Positions 44,601-59,600 of a stretch of DNA of 64,000 nt are shown piece after piece. The notes under the pieces were generated by a model. It worked only from the letters and a program-made list of their open reading frames with translations. It was not told the origin of the DNA and did no database searches. The position numbers were made by a program, and so were the translations under genes. The DNA lies in contig NC_088784.1 of the NCBI RefSeq assembly GCF_958450345.1, forward strand, positions 55,856,247-55,920,246, given 5' to 3'. Source of the stretch: Calliphora vicina. Its lineage: Eukaryota; Arthropoda; Insecta; Diptera; Calliphoridae. The stretch's first letter is position 1, and each line of letters opens with the position of its first letter.

Positions 44601-47600
44601 ACTTCAAGGTAAATCAAAAACATCTTGCGCATTCTTGCGACCGCCATAAATTTTTTTCACTTTTCCAGTATGACTTCTACTTTTTCACGAAAGAAAATTT
44701 TTGAAGAATGGGTAAAAACTCCCAAAATACATTGCGAAAAAAAAGTTGGTTTTTTATAATCGTTTATATATTTGAACTCATTTTTTATATGATTCATAAG
44801 TGAGAAGTGAACCCAGCGTGATTTATTAATTTTGTCCAGTTAGATTTGCGATCTATCACACTGTGCATCGGTTAAATATTTATAGGAAAAAATTTCCGGT
44901 TTTCGACAAAATTTTGATATTGAATTTTTAGATTTAATCATAAAGAGACCGTAATGTAGAAAACTGTTTGAGCTATTTAAAATACCACGGTATTGTTATA
45001 CTCAAAGCTCTCGCGGGAATTAAATTCCGAGAGTCAAATGCGAAAACCTTTGTAACGAGATGGGTTCTCGAACCTTATTGGTCACGCAACCATCTTAAAA
45101 AAAGTAAACGGGCGTTTTTGTGGCAACAGCCGGAATATATAGTACCTACATCAAACCTTGTCAGCACCTTTACGACCAAAATACCGACAAGATATAGTTC
45201 AAAAGTTTTTTATAAATATACAACTTCAAGACATCATTAGTATATTCTATTGAAACTAATTCGAAAATTGTTTCTTTTGTTTGAAAGATGTCAGTTTTGA
45301 AAATCGATTGGAAAATGGCTGATGGTAGTATAAAGTCAGGATGCTCTTTAACTAAAGCGAAAATTAAATAATAAATATTTGACTGCCTGACATTCAACTT
45401 AATTCGTGAAGAAAGTTTAAATTAAAAAATTAATGGGCTAATTTTTAATTTGCTATATTCCCGAGGTATGCCTTTTTGGGGTTTTGGTGTTTAAAGTCCT
45501 CTTCTATAGTCATGAGAAATTTTATTAAAATCGGACTATCCGTTTAGAAGTTACAGATTTAATTTCATACTTTTTAGTATGGACTCTAATAAAACAGAAC
45601 CCCTGCGTATGTTTGGTGTAGCATTAGACATCAACGTAGACAGTATACAATTGTTGACGAATGTCATATAAATTTACCTCCTTGGGCGAAACTGCAGCGT
45701 AAATGCCATTCTAACCCATTTCTTTCGGCATCGAATATTATTGATGAATGAGGGAAATGGACCAAAAACTCTCTGATGCATTATGATTTTGCATATGTCG
45801 GGTCGTATAGGTTACTCATGTAACAACTACTGCAAAAGTTGTTTGGACGAATAGGAATTGCTGTTCTGATATTTGTATTTTTTAACACCAAAATTATTTA
45901 CCAATCAAGGATTTATAAATATAGGTTTTGTTTGATCCCAAAAAAAAACTGGTGTATTAAAATAAAATTTTAAAAAAGACTTTAAGGAGAACATTTTTAA
46001 AATTTGTTATGAATCCAAATAATTTAAGAATTCACAGATAGAAATTTAAGGTAGTAGAGTCTATAAATAAAAGCTTTAGTTGTAAACTTATAAATAATAG
46101 AGTACATACACATAGATTTACATCTATTTACAAATGGTTGTATCATTAATATTCATGCATCAAATTAAAAAAAATATATATTGAAATTATTTATGTTCCT
46201 TAAATTAAAGAGGCAAATCATTATTATAAAAGTTAGTGGTGGCAAATTATTACAACAATGGCGGGGCAAATAAAAAAAATCTATTATTAAAAAAAAAAAT
46301 AGTCTCGGTTACAGAACCACTTTAGTATAAAAAAAAACTGAAGGGACAGTCACAGGAAGAAATAGAAGACATTAAATAAGGAGCAAAAGTAAGAAGTATT
46401 TTTTTATCAAGATGCTTTTTTACAACATCAAATCTTTTGGTTTTTCTCTTTTTATTTTACTCAAACTAAAATCTTAGGATTCTTTGCTTCGTTTACATTA
46501 TTGGTCATATTGCCACTTAAAATGTTAAAGAGTTCGGATCTTTGCAAAATTTGTCCAGATGTTGTGGCATGTTGTGGTGGCGCTGACGATGATGTCGATG
46601 TGGTTTGATGTGACATTGTTGAATGGCCACGATGATGGGATGACATGTAGCCACCAATGCCACCAGTAGAATCTCGCGAACCATGTGATGGGCTATTGTG
46701 TCTTAAGGCTCCCAAAAATCCTGGTGCTACTATGGAACCAGCAATAACCTAGTATATGTACACAATTTAACATGTGTGTGCGTGTGTGTTTTCATTCATT
46801 TCATTTCATTAATATAAATATTTTTATTTTAATTTTAATTAATACAAAATAACAACATGTGTTAGTGAGCGCAAAAAAGAGAACGAGAAAAAGAGAGTGA
46901 AAATATTCAAATGTGTTAAATGAATGCGAGTGAACGAATACATATAAAAGAGAATAAATATGTAAATGTTGCAGAGATATACAAAATAGACAAAAAAAAA
47001 ACAAAAGAGATTTTAAACAAATTTTATGTTATTAATTATTAATTAATTAATTGTTATAATGAGTCAATTAAACATTTAAATATTCATACATATGTACTCG
47101 TATGTATTCATTGAATGTGTATGTACTCCATTAAATAATTGTGTTATTCCTACTTAATTTGCATTAATAATGATTTCATATAACTAGTTAAAAGTTAATA
47201 GTCTGTAGTACATATTATTATCATGTACCTATACAAACTTTAAAATAATTCACTTGTACATTAGTATTACTACTGCCAATCTCTAAGGTCAATATTTTTG
47301 TTTATGTTGGCTGGAGCTGTCAAAGTCTGCATTTTGTTTTTGTGAATTTGACAGTTTGAGCCTCTATACAGTGAGGACAAATTAATGAGATGTGATTTGA
47401 GATTTTTGCAAGTTCAGTATTGTTTTACACTAACAAAATTAATGGTGCAGAGTCCAATAACCAGGACCCCAGTCGTCGATATCAAGCGCCTGTACAAAAA
47501 CAATATAGGAAGTGGGCAACTTTGCTCCTGTCATTGATAATGTCTCAAACAGCCAACGGGATGCTCCAACGGCGGAAGGTTCTTCCATACCAGTCTCTAC

Positions 47601-50600
47601 CGAAAAGGGAATGACAGGTGCCGTCGATCTAAACTAAAATAGGAAGAGCTTTCCGCGCTTCATAGGTAATATCTATGGTAGTTTTCAAATCTCGAAAGAT
47701 AAGAGAAGAATGTAATGAAGGAATCTTTGGAATATTTAGTTTGTTCACTGAAGTGAACTCATTCGAAAAATAGGCTAAGTAGCAGTCCAAAGTTGGAGAA
47801 AGGTTCGCATCCGGAAAAATTTAAATGGCATATAAGACGAAGGTATGCCAAAAAAGGAGATTACTGGACCCAAGAATCCTTGCTAAACCTCTTAGGAAAA
47901 TTACTATTTTGTATTGTGTTAACTGATTCAAACTAATTTGAGAATTAGTTATCTGAGCCATTGAAAGTTAATTTTTGTGTATAAATTTAGGATACAAAAT
48001 ATGGTTCTTACTCTGGAAAATTGTCCCGGTATTCGTATTTACAGGAAGAAAATGTTTAGCATTAAAAAATTCCCGGGAATATACGATTATCGGGAAATTA
48101 TGGACCCTTTTTTCAAACCGGAATCTAATTAATTCCACTTGAATGCTTATGTGCAGCAAACACTTTACTTACAAAATAAGTGGAAAAAAGGGAACTTGAC
48201 GAAATGATTACTTATTTTTCTACTAGAAAAAGTACGTAGTTTTGTTCGTGATGTCCCATAAGTAATAAATTATAATTTTAGCTGCAAAAAGTATTTTGTA
48301 AGTGATTTATGTACGTAGAAGAAACATTTTTTGGCTGGGACACGATTCGAACCCGTGACTTTTGTGTAACTATAATATATGGATAACAAATATGGGTCCA
48401 TATGTTATGAGATGTGTTTCGGAAAAGCTATAAATTATCATTTGATTCGTTACTTGGAAATTTGGATGGATCTGTAAAAGTCACCTATTAAAAATTAAAC
48501 ACAATCTTTTAGTTGGAGCAAAAAAAAAAAAATAAAAAAGGGAAAATTTAGAAAAAAGTCAAAAAGTTTTTATTTTGCAAAAAAAAGTCAAAAATAGCTT
48601 GTTTTGAATTACAAAACATTTATTTTGATAGATATCGAACTCGCATCCTACTAAGCGACCAAATAGGTCTTATAGGAAAATATCTAAGATTTTTTAAAGA
48701 AAAAAGGGCCCATTTTGAAAAAAAAGTCAAAAAAGTTTTTGATTTCGGAAAAAAAATATTAAAAATTTTTAATTTTTTTTTAATATTTCTTTTCGAAAGA
48801 TTGAAGAAATAGTTATCTAAACTATTAGCGACACATTTTGCTAAGAACAATAGGTGATAAGTTACATGGATGAGAATAAACACATGTTTGGCCAAAATGT
48901 CAAATTTTGATCCCCTCTAACTCAAAAAGTTCTTGACCGATCTTGTTGATAAATTGTGCCTGAATTACTATCCAATAGGTCTAACTTTGGTGCAAATTTC
49001 ATACCGATCGGAAGACATCGATTTTAAAAATTGATTCACTTGACATGAAATCCCCCAAATATAACATTAAATAAAAGGTTTGTTTGACAATCGCAATGAA
49101 TTTGATTCCAAATGGAAAGGTGGAAACAAATATACGATTTAGCGAAAGCAAAAAGTCCACAGAATAATATGAATTATTTTTTTTAATTGACATAAAAATT
49201 AAGCTAAACTCAAAATTTTGATAAAGTATTTTTAATACGAAAGGGCCTCAGCAAAGAGATCACTTTAACAAATATAGAAGCATTAATATTCGGATGCAAA
49301 GAGTAACAACGGTTTTTCGAAAAAAACCAAAAAATTTTCAGTTTTCAAATTTAAAATCGATTACACGGTGCTGGGTTAAAGGTAGAGTTTTTCACAATTT
49401 TAAATCCCGAAATCCAGTGAAATTGTGCAAGAATTCCCGGGAATTATTTTTCTTCGTTTTATGTAATGTTTTTTGAACATGACTTTCTCTAAAAGACGCT
49501 TTGAGCTCCAAAACAAATGCAGAAGATTCAGATAACAAACTAGATTTAACCCAAATAGACCAATAACATAACATGTTCATTATTCTGTCACATAATTATA
49601 TTCCGATCGAAAGAGGAATTATTTTAGTATTTTGCTCGTTCACAAAGGGAAAAACTAAAATTGTTGGCATAAACCACCTTCTATGGAAAAGAATTTTGTT
49701 TAATATTATTGGGTTTTCTTCAAATTTTAATTAATATCTTTACTTCATTTTTTATTTAACATTGTCAATTCAAAATAGAATAGAAATTGATGCCTTTCCG
49801 ATACAAATAACAAACAGTGACAGCTTTGTATATAAACATAATTCGAAATCGAGTCTGTTTATCTCTTGATGTTAAATTTTTATTGGATTTTTTTTATTTG
49901 TATCCAATCACATTTTTAAACCAACGACATTGTATAGCTTTTTAACGAAGTCTACCTCTTTAAAATTTAATTTTTCTTAAATTTAAATTTGTTCTAGGCA
50001 GGAATTCCAGCGATCCTGGGAAATTTCAAAATTAATCCCGATTTACCGGAAAATGTAAAAATGCGGGAAAAGAAAAACTCTAGTTATAGGTCTTGCTAAG
50101 TACATTATTGTGTCTAAAAATTTCAGAAACACTTTAAAATTCAGAAGTTATTCTAAAAAAAACATTTTCAGTGATGTTCGTCAACTTATCAATCTGTAAC
50201 TAGTCAATTTTTGTTGGAAAAAAATTAGGTTTTCAATGAAAACTTTTCATAGAAAAAAATTAAAATTACCATTGTAGAATTTGAAAAATTACCAAAGAAA
50301 AGCGAAACTTTTTATAAAAATTTACGCTATTTCTACATGAAAGCTTAATTCTTTGCCTATCCATAATTGTTAAAATTTTTTAAATCGGTCTAATGTTGTG
50401 AGAGTTAGAGGTACTAAATAACTCAACATTTTGAGGCTGTTTCAAAATCATTAAAAACCTTGGCCACAACCCCCATTAGATCGCTTTTCTAGTTTGGACA
50501 AAAAGCGTTATTTTGTACCAGAGTGTTATTATTTAACTGACAGAACAAATTTTAAATGAAATCCGTCAAATATTGTGTGAGATATTATGAAAAAACAGGG

Positions 50601-53600
50601 CCATGGTATGCTGAAATTTTTAAATTTGAAATGATTTTTTTAGGCCTTATCAAAACAGTACAATCTTTGGTTTTGTTATTGTAAGCGTTTACAATTTGTT
50701 CATTTCGTATATTCCTTTGCTATTCCTATCGGATCCGCCAGTTAGAAATGACAGATATATTTCCAAAATATATTGATTCGGCCCTATTGTGTAATGCAGG
50801 ATTTCTTGAAAGTAGTTAATGATTCATTAATTTTGGGATAGACTATAAATATGTGGCTGTAATTATATTCGGGATAGTCGAAAGATTTGACACGGAAACT
50901 TATTGTCTTAAATTATAGTTTATACGTAATACAAGTTGGTATTATTGGATTAACATCAACAGAGAGTCCAAGTTATGTTAAGGTTACTTAAAAGGCTATA
51001 TTTGGTTGGCGAGTTCTTGACATCGAAAGATGTGTTAAAATATGAGTTGCATTTATTCATTATATTTAGTATTCATAACATCTATTCATTCGGTTTTCTA
51101 TAAATGAAATTTTATTTGTACAATTTACACTCCAGAAATGTATTGTATATTTATGAGATGGTACGAATACTGAGAATCTCTACTGTATATATGTTTTGCT
51201 ACAAATAACATAAAATTAATGAGAAATTAAATTACAAAATCATATTCTCTAGATGTATGTATTTATAAAATCATAAAATCTAAAAGAAATCATTCGATAC
51301 GTTTTCATAGATTTCATGGATGACTAGGACACACATGTATTATATACACACACGCACACACATAAATATTTCAGATATTTGTTAAAATAAAGACGAAACG
51401 GTCAATGAGACAAACAGTATGGACACTTACCTCTCTTATAAGACGCCAAGTGGGCTCCATATTGGGAAATAATATAGCCTGACGACTGACACCAAAACTC
51501 ATCAAGACCACAGCCAAGAGGACGACAAAATAAATCATGTTTTTAACCATTTTACCCATCATTGTCACAAGTGGACCTGTACATTAGGAAGCAATCAATC
51601 AATACAAACTGAGTTTTATGATAAAAATATTGCTGAAAAAACTTACCCAAATACTTGTTAACACCTAAAATATTTAAAATTCTTAAATACCAGTAGATGC
51701 TGTCAACACAATAAATAACTCTTCCAATGTCCATGGTATTTGGTCGAAAACGCAATGACAGTCCAATGAAAAATAGTATAATAGCCGCACCATCACAAGG
51801 ATTCCACATGTTCCAAGCCCAAACTGAAAACTTATGTCTGTTGAATGAAACACAACAAAAGAAATAATCATAATTTAATTAATGTGCAAACATGCAGCAA
51901 ACAACTACAGTTGCTAGTTGCAAAATTACCAGTCAATAGAAATATTACTTACGTTATTGCCACTGGTTCCGAGGAAATGATTTCACGAATTTTCTCAAAT
52001 CCCAATGTTGCTATGTATGCAATCGAATATATTTCCTGCCATCGTGGTTTATGCTCCATTTTAACCAAAACCGTAAATGTGAACATCAAAAGGAAAAACA
52101 TGTAGGCCATCTAATTAAAAATGAAAAGCGAAATGAAACTAAATAAAACTGCGATTTTGCACTTAATAACACTGTCCAACAAATTAAGACTTTTTGATTG
52201 GAACAAAATAGCGATCCTATAATTCCGAAAGAGCATATTGAGTTAAACATTTTTGTAGAATAAAATTATAGTCAAGCTGGTCTGAGTTTTTTTTTACAGT
52301 AGGTCAAAGTATTAATATTTTGATCGAAGGGAGCATTATACTAAATGAAAAAAATGTTATAATTTAATGGCTGAGAGAATTCTTATTGACAGAGTTATAT
52401 TGTATAAGGGGGATTTCATGTCAAGTGAACTAACTTTTGGAATCGATGTCTTCCGATCTGGATGCACCAAGGTTAGTTCTATTGGATAGTAATTCAGACA
52501 CAATTTTTTAACAAGATCGGTGGCCAACCATGTGTTTTTTCTCATCCATGTAACTTAGTACCAATTTTTCTTAGTTTTACATTGTTACATTTTTTTTCGA
52601 AATCAAAACTTTTTTGACTTTTTTTAAAATGGTGGCTATCAAAATAAATATTTTGTAACTCAAAACATACAATTTTTGAATTTTTTGCAAAATCAAAAAC
52701 TTTGGTTAAAATTTCATCCCGATCTGAAGACATCGATTTCAAAAGTTGGTTTTTGGGGTCGCTGATTACGAAACCGTTATCAGAATTAGCAAATTCAAAA
52801 TGGCCGACCTAATATGGCGTCATTTCATACGAAAAAAAATTAAATGAATTTGTTAATTATTTAAAAGTTTTTGTTTATTGTATATAATTGAAAATTTATT
52901 AAAAATTAACAAATTTACAATGGTGAATGAGTAACTAAATTAACAGTATTGGCATATATAAAATTTAAATGGGGCATTTGTTTCGAAACGAACCTGCAAT
53001 AAGATAACTGCTTCTGTGAGATCTAACTATCTATGAGTTATTTAAGTCATTACTTGTAAGTAGTTTCAGTGATATTAAAGTATTTACATACATATTTATA
53101 ATCTTCTGTACATCGCCATGTATAAATAATAAGTTAAAATACTTTTGTGTAAGTAGAGAGGTGTCAGATTTAAGCAATTTTACACATTAAGCTAGGTACT
53201 CTGTTCAAAATTTAGTGCGAAATGCTTTCAAACTACATATAAAATATTTGGAATGAAATATATGCGAAATAATTTCGCAAAAGCAGTACTCTGTTTTTAT
53301 CGTGGAAAACATGTGAAATACATCTGCCAACCTTATTTTTCCACACGAAATAACATACGCAGCACTTCTTTTCGCACGACAGCTAGACAACAGCTAGCTG
53401 TCAAACAGCATGCCAAATTTTTTTGTATGAAACAACCATAATTTTTCGCAAATATGAACAGAGTACTAAGCTTTACTTGACAATAAAAATGTTTGCTGGT
53501 ACGATTCGCAATTAGCTCATAACAATTGAAAATGCAAAAAAAAAAAAGAAAACGTAGAATAAAATAATTGCCAAACTTACCGAATCAGCCCAGAATTTCG

Positions 53601-56600
53601 TTATTGGAGCCGTATAAAATTCATACACTTTCTTTTTCAGCCTTAAAGGTTGATGCTGTTTTACTTCATAGTCAGTTGTATGAAAAAATTCTCGAAATTG
53701 CGATGGATCCGAGTCCGTTAATGATACCTAGCATATATAAATGTGTTATTTACACAAAATTACACAAAAAGAAGAAAACAAAATAAAAATATTAAAAAAT
53801 TTTAATTAGTACAAATGATTCACTAAAATCACATTCAAATACATTTTCACATTTCAAACTACAAACAAAATTTTAATTTTATGTACATAAGTATGTGTAT
53901 ATTTACAAGACGTATTAGAAAATAAAACTTTATTATTATTTACAAAAATAAATCTAGACAATTACTGATTAAGGAATACGACTAATTAATCAACCATCTT
54001 CCCATTAATATTACAAATACATATTTATTTACGTAATTATGAATAATCATTAGAATACAGATGGATGTTTTTTTTTATTTAAAACAATTATTTTATTATA
54101 TTTTAATATGATTTATTTATTTCTTTTTGTTGTTAAAAAATCATTCCTTTGAGATAAAAAAATAAATAAAAAAGTTGAAAGCTTTTTGCTGCATCTACTT
54201 TTGGCATACAAAATCTAAACAGTGACATTTTCTCTTAAAACGCAACTGCTCATATTGTGAAGGCCCAAACACATTCAATACTTTCGCTTCAACTGCGACT
54301 GACATGACATATGTGTGTATTTACAATATAACGAGTGTGTCAGAAAAAACTTACACACTCTATTCTAGCAAAAACTTATCCTTGGTCCATCAAATTATTA
54401 TTTTTTTAATCAAGTTAGCTTTTAAAAATAGGTCAGATATTATCTTTTCTAAATCATTTATTTTCAACTGTTATTTCGGTTAAAATGATCACCGAAAACA
54501 AAGTACGTGAAAAAACTTTTCAAAAAATCCAATATGGACTTTCAAGTAAAAAGATCTGAAGGTTTCCAAAGTCATTAAACAGGAAGCAAGACTTGAAAAT
54601 TGAAAGGAAACCTGGTCTAACAGATATTGGTAAGGCAAACGAATTCGAAAACATTTGGAAGAGCACCGAACACTTCTATCAAAATTGATGACAAATTTTA
54701 CTTAAAAACAAGTAACAAAAAGAAAATATGATCGGTAAAGTCCGACCATGTAATATCCTACACTAATTAAATATTTAAAAATATTTTTCTTTTAAAATTT
54801 CAGTAATTTATTTTCGTGAATGATTTTCTGAAGAGGGCTATGACTAGTTATGGACCGATCCCTATATATAAAAATTATTTGGAGTGAAATTTTGTGTAGG
54901 TAACTATATAAATTTTATATTTATGACCCATAAAGTCCAATTTCGGTAGGACATTTGTATGGGAGCTAGGTGAAATAATGGACCGATATGTCACAATATC
55001 TTAAAAACTGCAACCTGTACTTTGCGCACAAGGTTTACATGGACGGACGGGCGGACGGAAAAAAACAAACATAATAAACACAGAAATATGTATTACGGAG
55101 TGTCTAAAAAAACGGCTTTTACTTTTCTTAAAACAGTACAGAGTGCCTTCATATTTCTGGACCGATTTGGCAGTGGTACGTGGCATGATACGTACCCAAC
55201 TGCCCAGAACTTTGGGCTGTAGAAAGGTAATGGCTTCTTATAAAAAAAAATAAAGAACACAGGAAAGGTATCCTAGGACATGTCCGATTTTAAGCGTAAG
55301 TGGACCACCTCGTACAAAAAGGTAACGGAATTTTAAATGAAAGAATTTTCTGAAAAAGTGGTTAAATTTATAAATACCGAGTAATATACCAATATTTTAA
55401 TTAATGAATTTGAACAATACTTGAATAAATTTACGAATTTTTGGGAAAAATTATTTAATTTAATACAAGTATAAGTTTTTTCTGACTCACTCTTTATCCA
55501 TATTAGTCCAATCTTTACAGTCAACTTCAGCTCAAAGTACAAAAGTTGGGTTATTTTTAATTTTGAAGTATGTAAAGTAAGAAAATGTGTGACACACATG
55601 TGCTTCTAACAAACTGATTGAGTTACATTTGTTTTACCATTTCGTCGCGCCATTTGTAGTTGAAGCTAAAGTATTGTAAGTGTTTGGGCCTTGACATTTC
55701 TGCATTGTAGGAGAAATAAGTGTGTGAGGGTGTTTAAAACTAGACTGCACCAAAATTAAATTAATTTAGCGAATTTTTACAGTAACTATGGGAGTTACTA
55801 CATGCAGAGTAGTTTTTTCTACAATACATAGTACATTTGTGGAGCAGTCTAGTGTAACATATTCTAATGTGGCATTTGTGAATTAGTGTGTTGCAGGCGT
55901 AAAAGATAGAATTCTGAATAAAAGAGTATTCTTTGCTATAAATTGTAGAAAACAGTGAATGAAAAACTACTTATCAATACAATAACTCTAATTAAGAATG
56001 AAAAGTTTTATTTAAATCTCATTAACTATGTAATACTTTTATTCTGAAGTTATAATTAAAATTAAAAAAAATTATATGCAGAGAGAAAAAGTATAAATCG
56101 TACCTTTGCAACTATCAATAGAATTTAGTTACACTTTAAATTTTAAATTAGAAAACTACTATTTGCTGTTTAATATGATATGTGCATTAAGGAGTTTCGA
56201 TCCAGACAATATTCTTTGACATTTTTAATCAAGACTCCTAAAACTCTTCGCTTATAATACATTTAAACATTCAAAGGTGTTTCTTGTAATACATACAGGA
56301 ATGAGAAAAATGAGATTCTGAAATTTTATTCAGATTAACAAAAACAATGGAGAAAGTTTTGCAATTGAAATATGGAATTAAATTAGAAGACGTTTGTGCT
56401 GATGTACAGTGGCTTAAAAACAATACATACCAAGCAAACCAAAGGTTTGAACTAAATTTGAGAATGATTTGAAATCAAACTCCTTCGCAAATGTTAAATG
56501 TTTGATAATAATTTGAGAAATGGGTTTATTCGCATCTTATTCTCAAATTTTGTATACAAATTTTGTATACAAATAGTCTCTTATATTTTATAATAAATAT

Positions 56601-59600
56601 TTTGTCTTATAATGTACAAATTTTCAACATTTTTTAGTTAAACTGGATTAAATGTTAAATGTCAAAAAATTCTATGCTTTACATAAAAAAGATGAAATTA
56701 AAATATTCGAATACATTTAATCGATTAAATTTTTCAAATATATGTATTTCTTATATTCAAACGTGTCTGTTATAAAAATAGTTAATATATAACTGAGAAA
56801 ACATACTTTTTGAAACATTTTCTCATGTATTTAAACTTATGTTTGTGAATCAATTGAAAATAACATATGATATCAAGGTTAAAATGCATTTAAATTCTTT
56901 GTCCTGGTTTGAATTAGGCTTGAGATTCATTCATATTCCAATATAGACTACTACAATTTTCAGCTACATATTTATTGTACAAAATCGTCAAACTCGGTAT
57001 ATTGTTTTTTATCTATACAATTTTAAAGAGGCTAGTCTTTAAAATTTCACTACAAAATTTGATTTATAAACCTTTGATAAATTTAAATTTTTTTTAGCAT
57101 ATGGGCGTAGATTTTTGATTGTTTGAATATAATATATTTATTGAATAGTTTGAGCCATAATTTGTAATGTAATTGCAAATTAACAGTTTTAAATATGTTT
57201 TGTGCACATGAAACTGGTGCACATGAAACCCTAAAGGTTCTTATGGAGACCCACTTTATTGGCTGTCTACTGGGGTATGCATTCAAATAATGATCGTTCG
57301 ATTAATCGAACAATTTCTTACGAAATTATCCAAAGAATTTTAAAATGGCCATTTTCGAATAGCAATAATTAGAAAAATTGTGTGGTAAATGTTTTAATTT
57401 ACCATGTTTCTTTTAAAATTGTTCATAAATCTTAAATTTAATAAGTAATAATGCCTTCTATGTAGTTCTCAATAACTCGTTCGACTCAAACCGAATTCAT
57501 TTGACCCATATCACGATTTACGTTCATGTTATCCCATATAATTTTCAATAGAACCAAATCAAAGTTTTTCTCAAAAACACTTAAATTGTGTATTCCACAC
57601 GCCATTACTAATGGTATATTCAAACTACAATACTGAGTATTATACTTGTCAAAAATTAGAGTATTATAATTAGAGTATCCAAAACCGAAATCGAAAACCG
57701 GTCCACCGGTTTTTTCATCTTTGTAAAATCGACCGGTTTTGGTTTTCTTTGACTTTTCGATTTTTTGACAAATCGGGTTTTTTTTAGGCGGTCAACCGGT
57801 TTTAATTTCATTTTATATTTCAGAAAATTTTAGCATTTTACAATATTTGGTAAAATATATCAAATAATTGCATGCCTTAAATATTCAAAAACGTAAATTG
57901 TGGAAGGACTTAATACACAATTCTTAACATACATAAATCTTATTAGCGCCCACAAAACTGAAATTGGATGGCAAAACCATAACGATACATTTGGATGGCA
58001 AAACCATAACCATAACGAATATTTTTATTTTCTTAAAAAAATTTAATATAAAACCGGTTAACTGGTTTTTTAGAATTACAAAACCGAAACCGGTTTTTTC
58101 TTAAACACACTTTTCGGTTAAACTGGAAACAGGTTTTTTGGATAATGTAATCATAATACAAATTCATCGTCTAAACAAAAAGTGTATTATATTTTCAAAT
58201 AATACAAATGATTTTTTCGATTTACGGTCGGATTTTATAAATTTTTAAAATTAATTTGAAAACTTTTTATTTTCATATATATCTGGTATGTATTTATAGA
58301 TATAGTTTTACTATTCTACAATATTTTGTCAACTTTTAATTGAAAATTTTCAATGCTTGTGGAAATAGTAAAAACTTCTAAGCAATCAAACAAAGCAGAA
58401 ATGTGAAGAAAATAAAAATAAAGTTTGCACAAAACTGCAGTTAAACTAAAAAAAATCGTGTAAACAAAAAATACAAAAACATACAAAATGATATCAATAA
58501 TAGTTAAATTTTGATATGTAGTAATACACAGTATTGTCGTCTGAAAATACCTTAATAAAAATGTTATCTCAGAAGAAAGTAATATTGATAGTGATGGTGA
58601 ATGTTATATTGCACAATGTATTCCTTATTATGACTTGGCTCTCATACGAAACCCATCGATTTGAAAACCTTGGAATGGGTAATTGATGTTCACTAAAGAA
58701 GACCGATTTGACCCGATCTATTATCTGCCTCTCAGCTGGCTTATACAAAGGAGAAATATGTTGATACAACGCACACATTAGTTGCTTTCTAGGATATTGA
58801 TGGAGATTTTTATAATGTTGTTAATCTCGTGTCGATCACATATGATCAGGGACCGAAAAGAATAATTATTATTGAAAAAAGCAACCAAAAAAGCAAGAAA
58901 ATATCGGAGAGCCAAGTATTTTTTTTTCAGAAATATTTGTCAAATTATGATTTTTATTTATTTTTTTTTTGTCAGAAATATTTGTCAGATTCTGATTTTT
59001 TTTTTATTTCAAATGAGATGAAACCAATTAATAATAAGAAACCTCATTTTCCATTACGAAAGAAAATTTTAAAAAGTATTCATTTAAGTCAATTTTGAAT
59101 ATTTTTAATTACATTTCACAGTTTCTAACAATTTCCAATTTTAATATTATTAAACTTCTTTTTTGTATAGCATTTTATGGTGTTTTCTTTTCTTGCATAA
59201 ATGATGCATTTATTCTGCCTTGTTTTCTTCCTTCCTTGTGTTCTTTTCTGGAAAAAATGTAGTTTGATCGTGTTATTTTCAAATAATGTTACCCTAAAAC
59301 CCTGAATATATGCAACATATTTCACCATCTATTTTATCAAAGGGTTAGAAATGCACCACTTTTTATGTAAGCAAAAAGTATAGTTTTATAATATTTAGAA
59401 GCTACATAAAAGAAAAGTGCATAAATGGTAATGATTTTTGTTCTATTGTGATCGTTAAAAATGCAACACATTATGAGGGTATGCGCAACCTTTAATAAAT
59501 GGTACAAAATATATAGGCAACATTTTGTGTCAGAAAAGAAAACACCATTAAACTAATATTTCTGGAAAAAAAATTAAAAACCAAAGTCTGACAAGTATTT

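Larger units (their letters stand above)
54260..55692. mobile_element. outer element of a three-level nest (AAGGCCCAAACAC ends)
   Basis: AAGGCCCAAACACATTCAAT at 54260 pairs with ATTGTAAGTGTTTGGGCCTT ending at 55692. Further pairing through TACTTTCGCTTCAACT gives arms of about 40 bp. Its middle is occupied by a Tc1-like element and that in turn by a family B repeat. Confidence 0.8.

Noticed and set aside
45000..45240. Possible coding stretch in a Trpm intron (plus strand, 90 codons)
   Set aside because: No start context, no splice sites in phase, and no recognised motif. GC content is only locally raised.
47420..47614. Possible coding stretch (NNQDPSRRYQAPVQKQYRKW)
   Set aside because: It has no family resemblance that I can name and no flanking gene structure. 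I treat it as a repeat relic of unknown type.
48333..48360. A functional tRNA gene
   Set aside because: Only the T arm and acceptor 3' strand are present. No D arm or anticodon arm pairs upstream on the minus strand.
51683..51871. Second minus-strand frame over the S3-S4 exon (with PWTLEELFIVL)
   Set aside because: Wrong frame. The frame with WAWNMWNPCDGAAIILF matches TRPM and closes with both neighbours.
58829..59098. 89-codon plus-strand frame
   Set aside because: Lies within the CAGGGACCG hAT-like element and is made of Lys/Phe codons from A/T runs.
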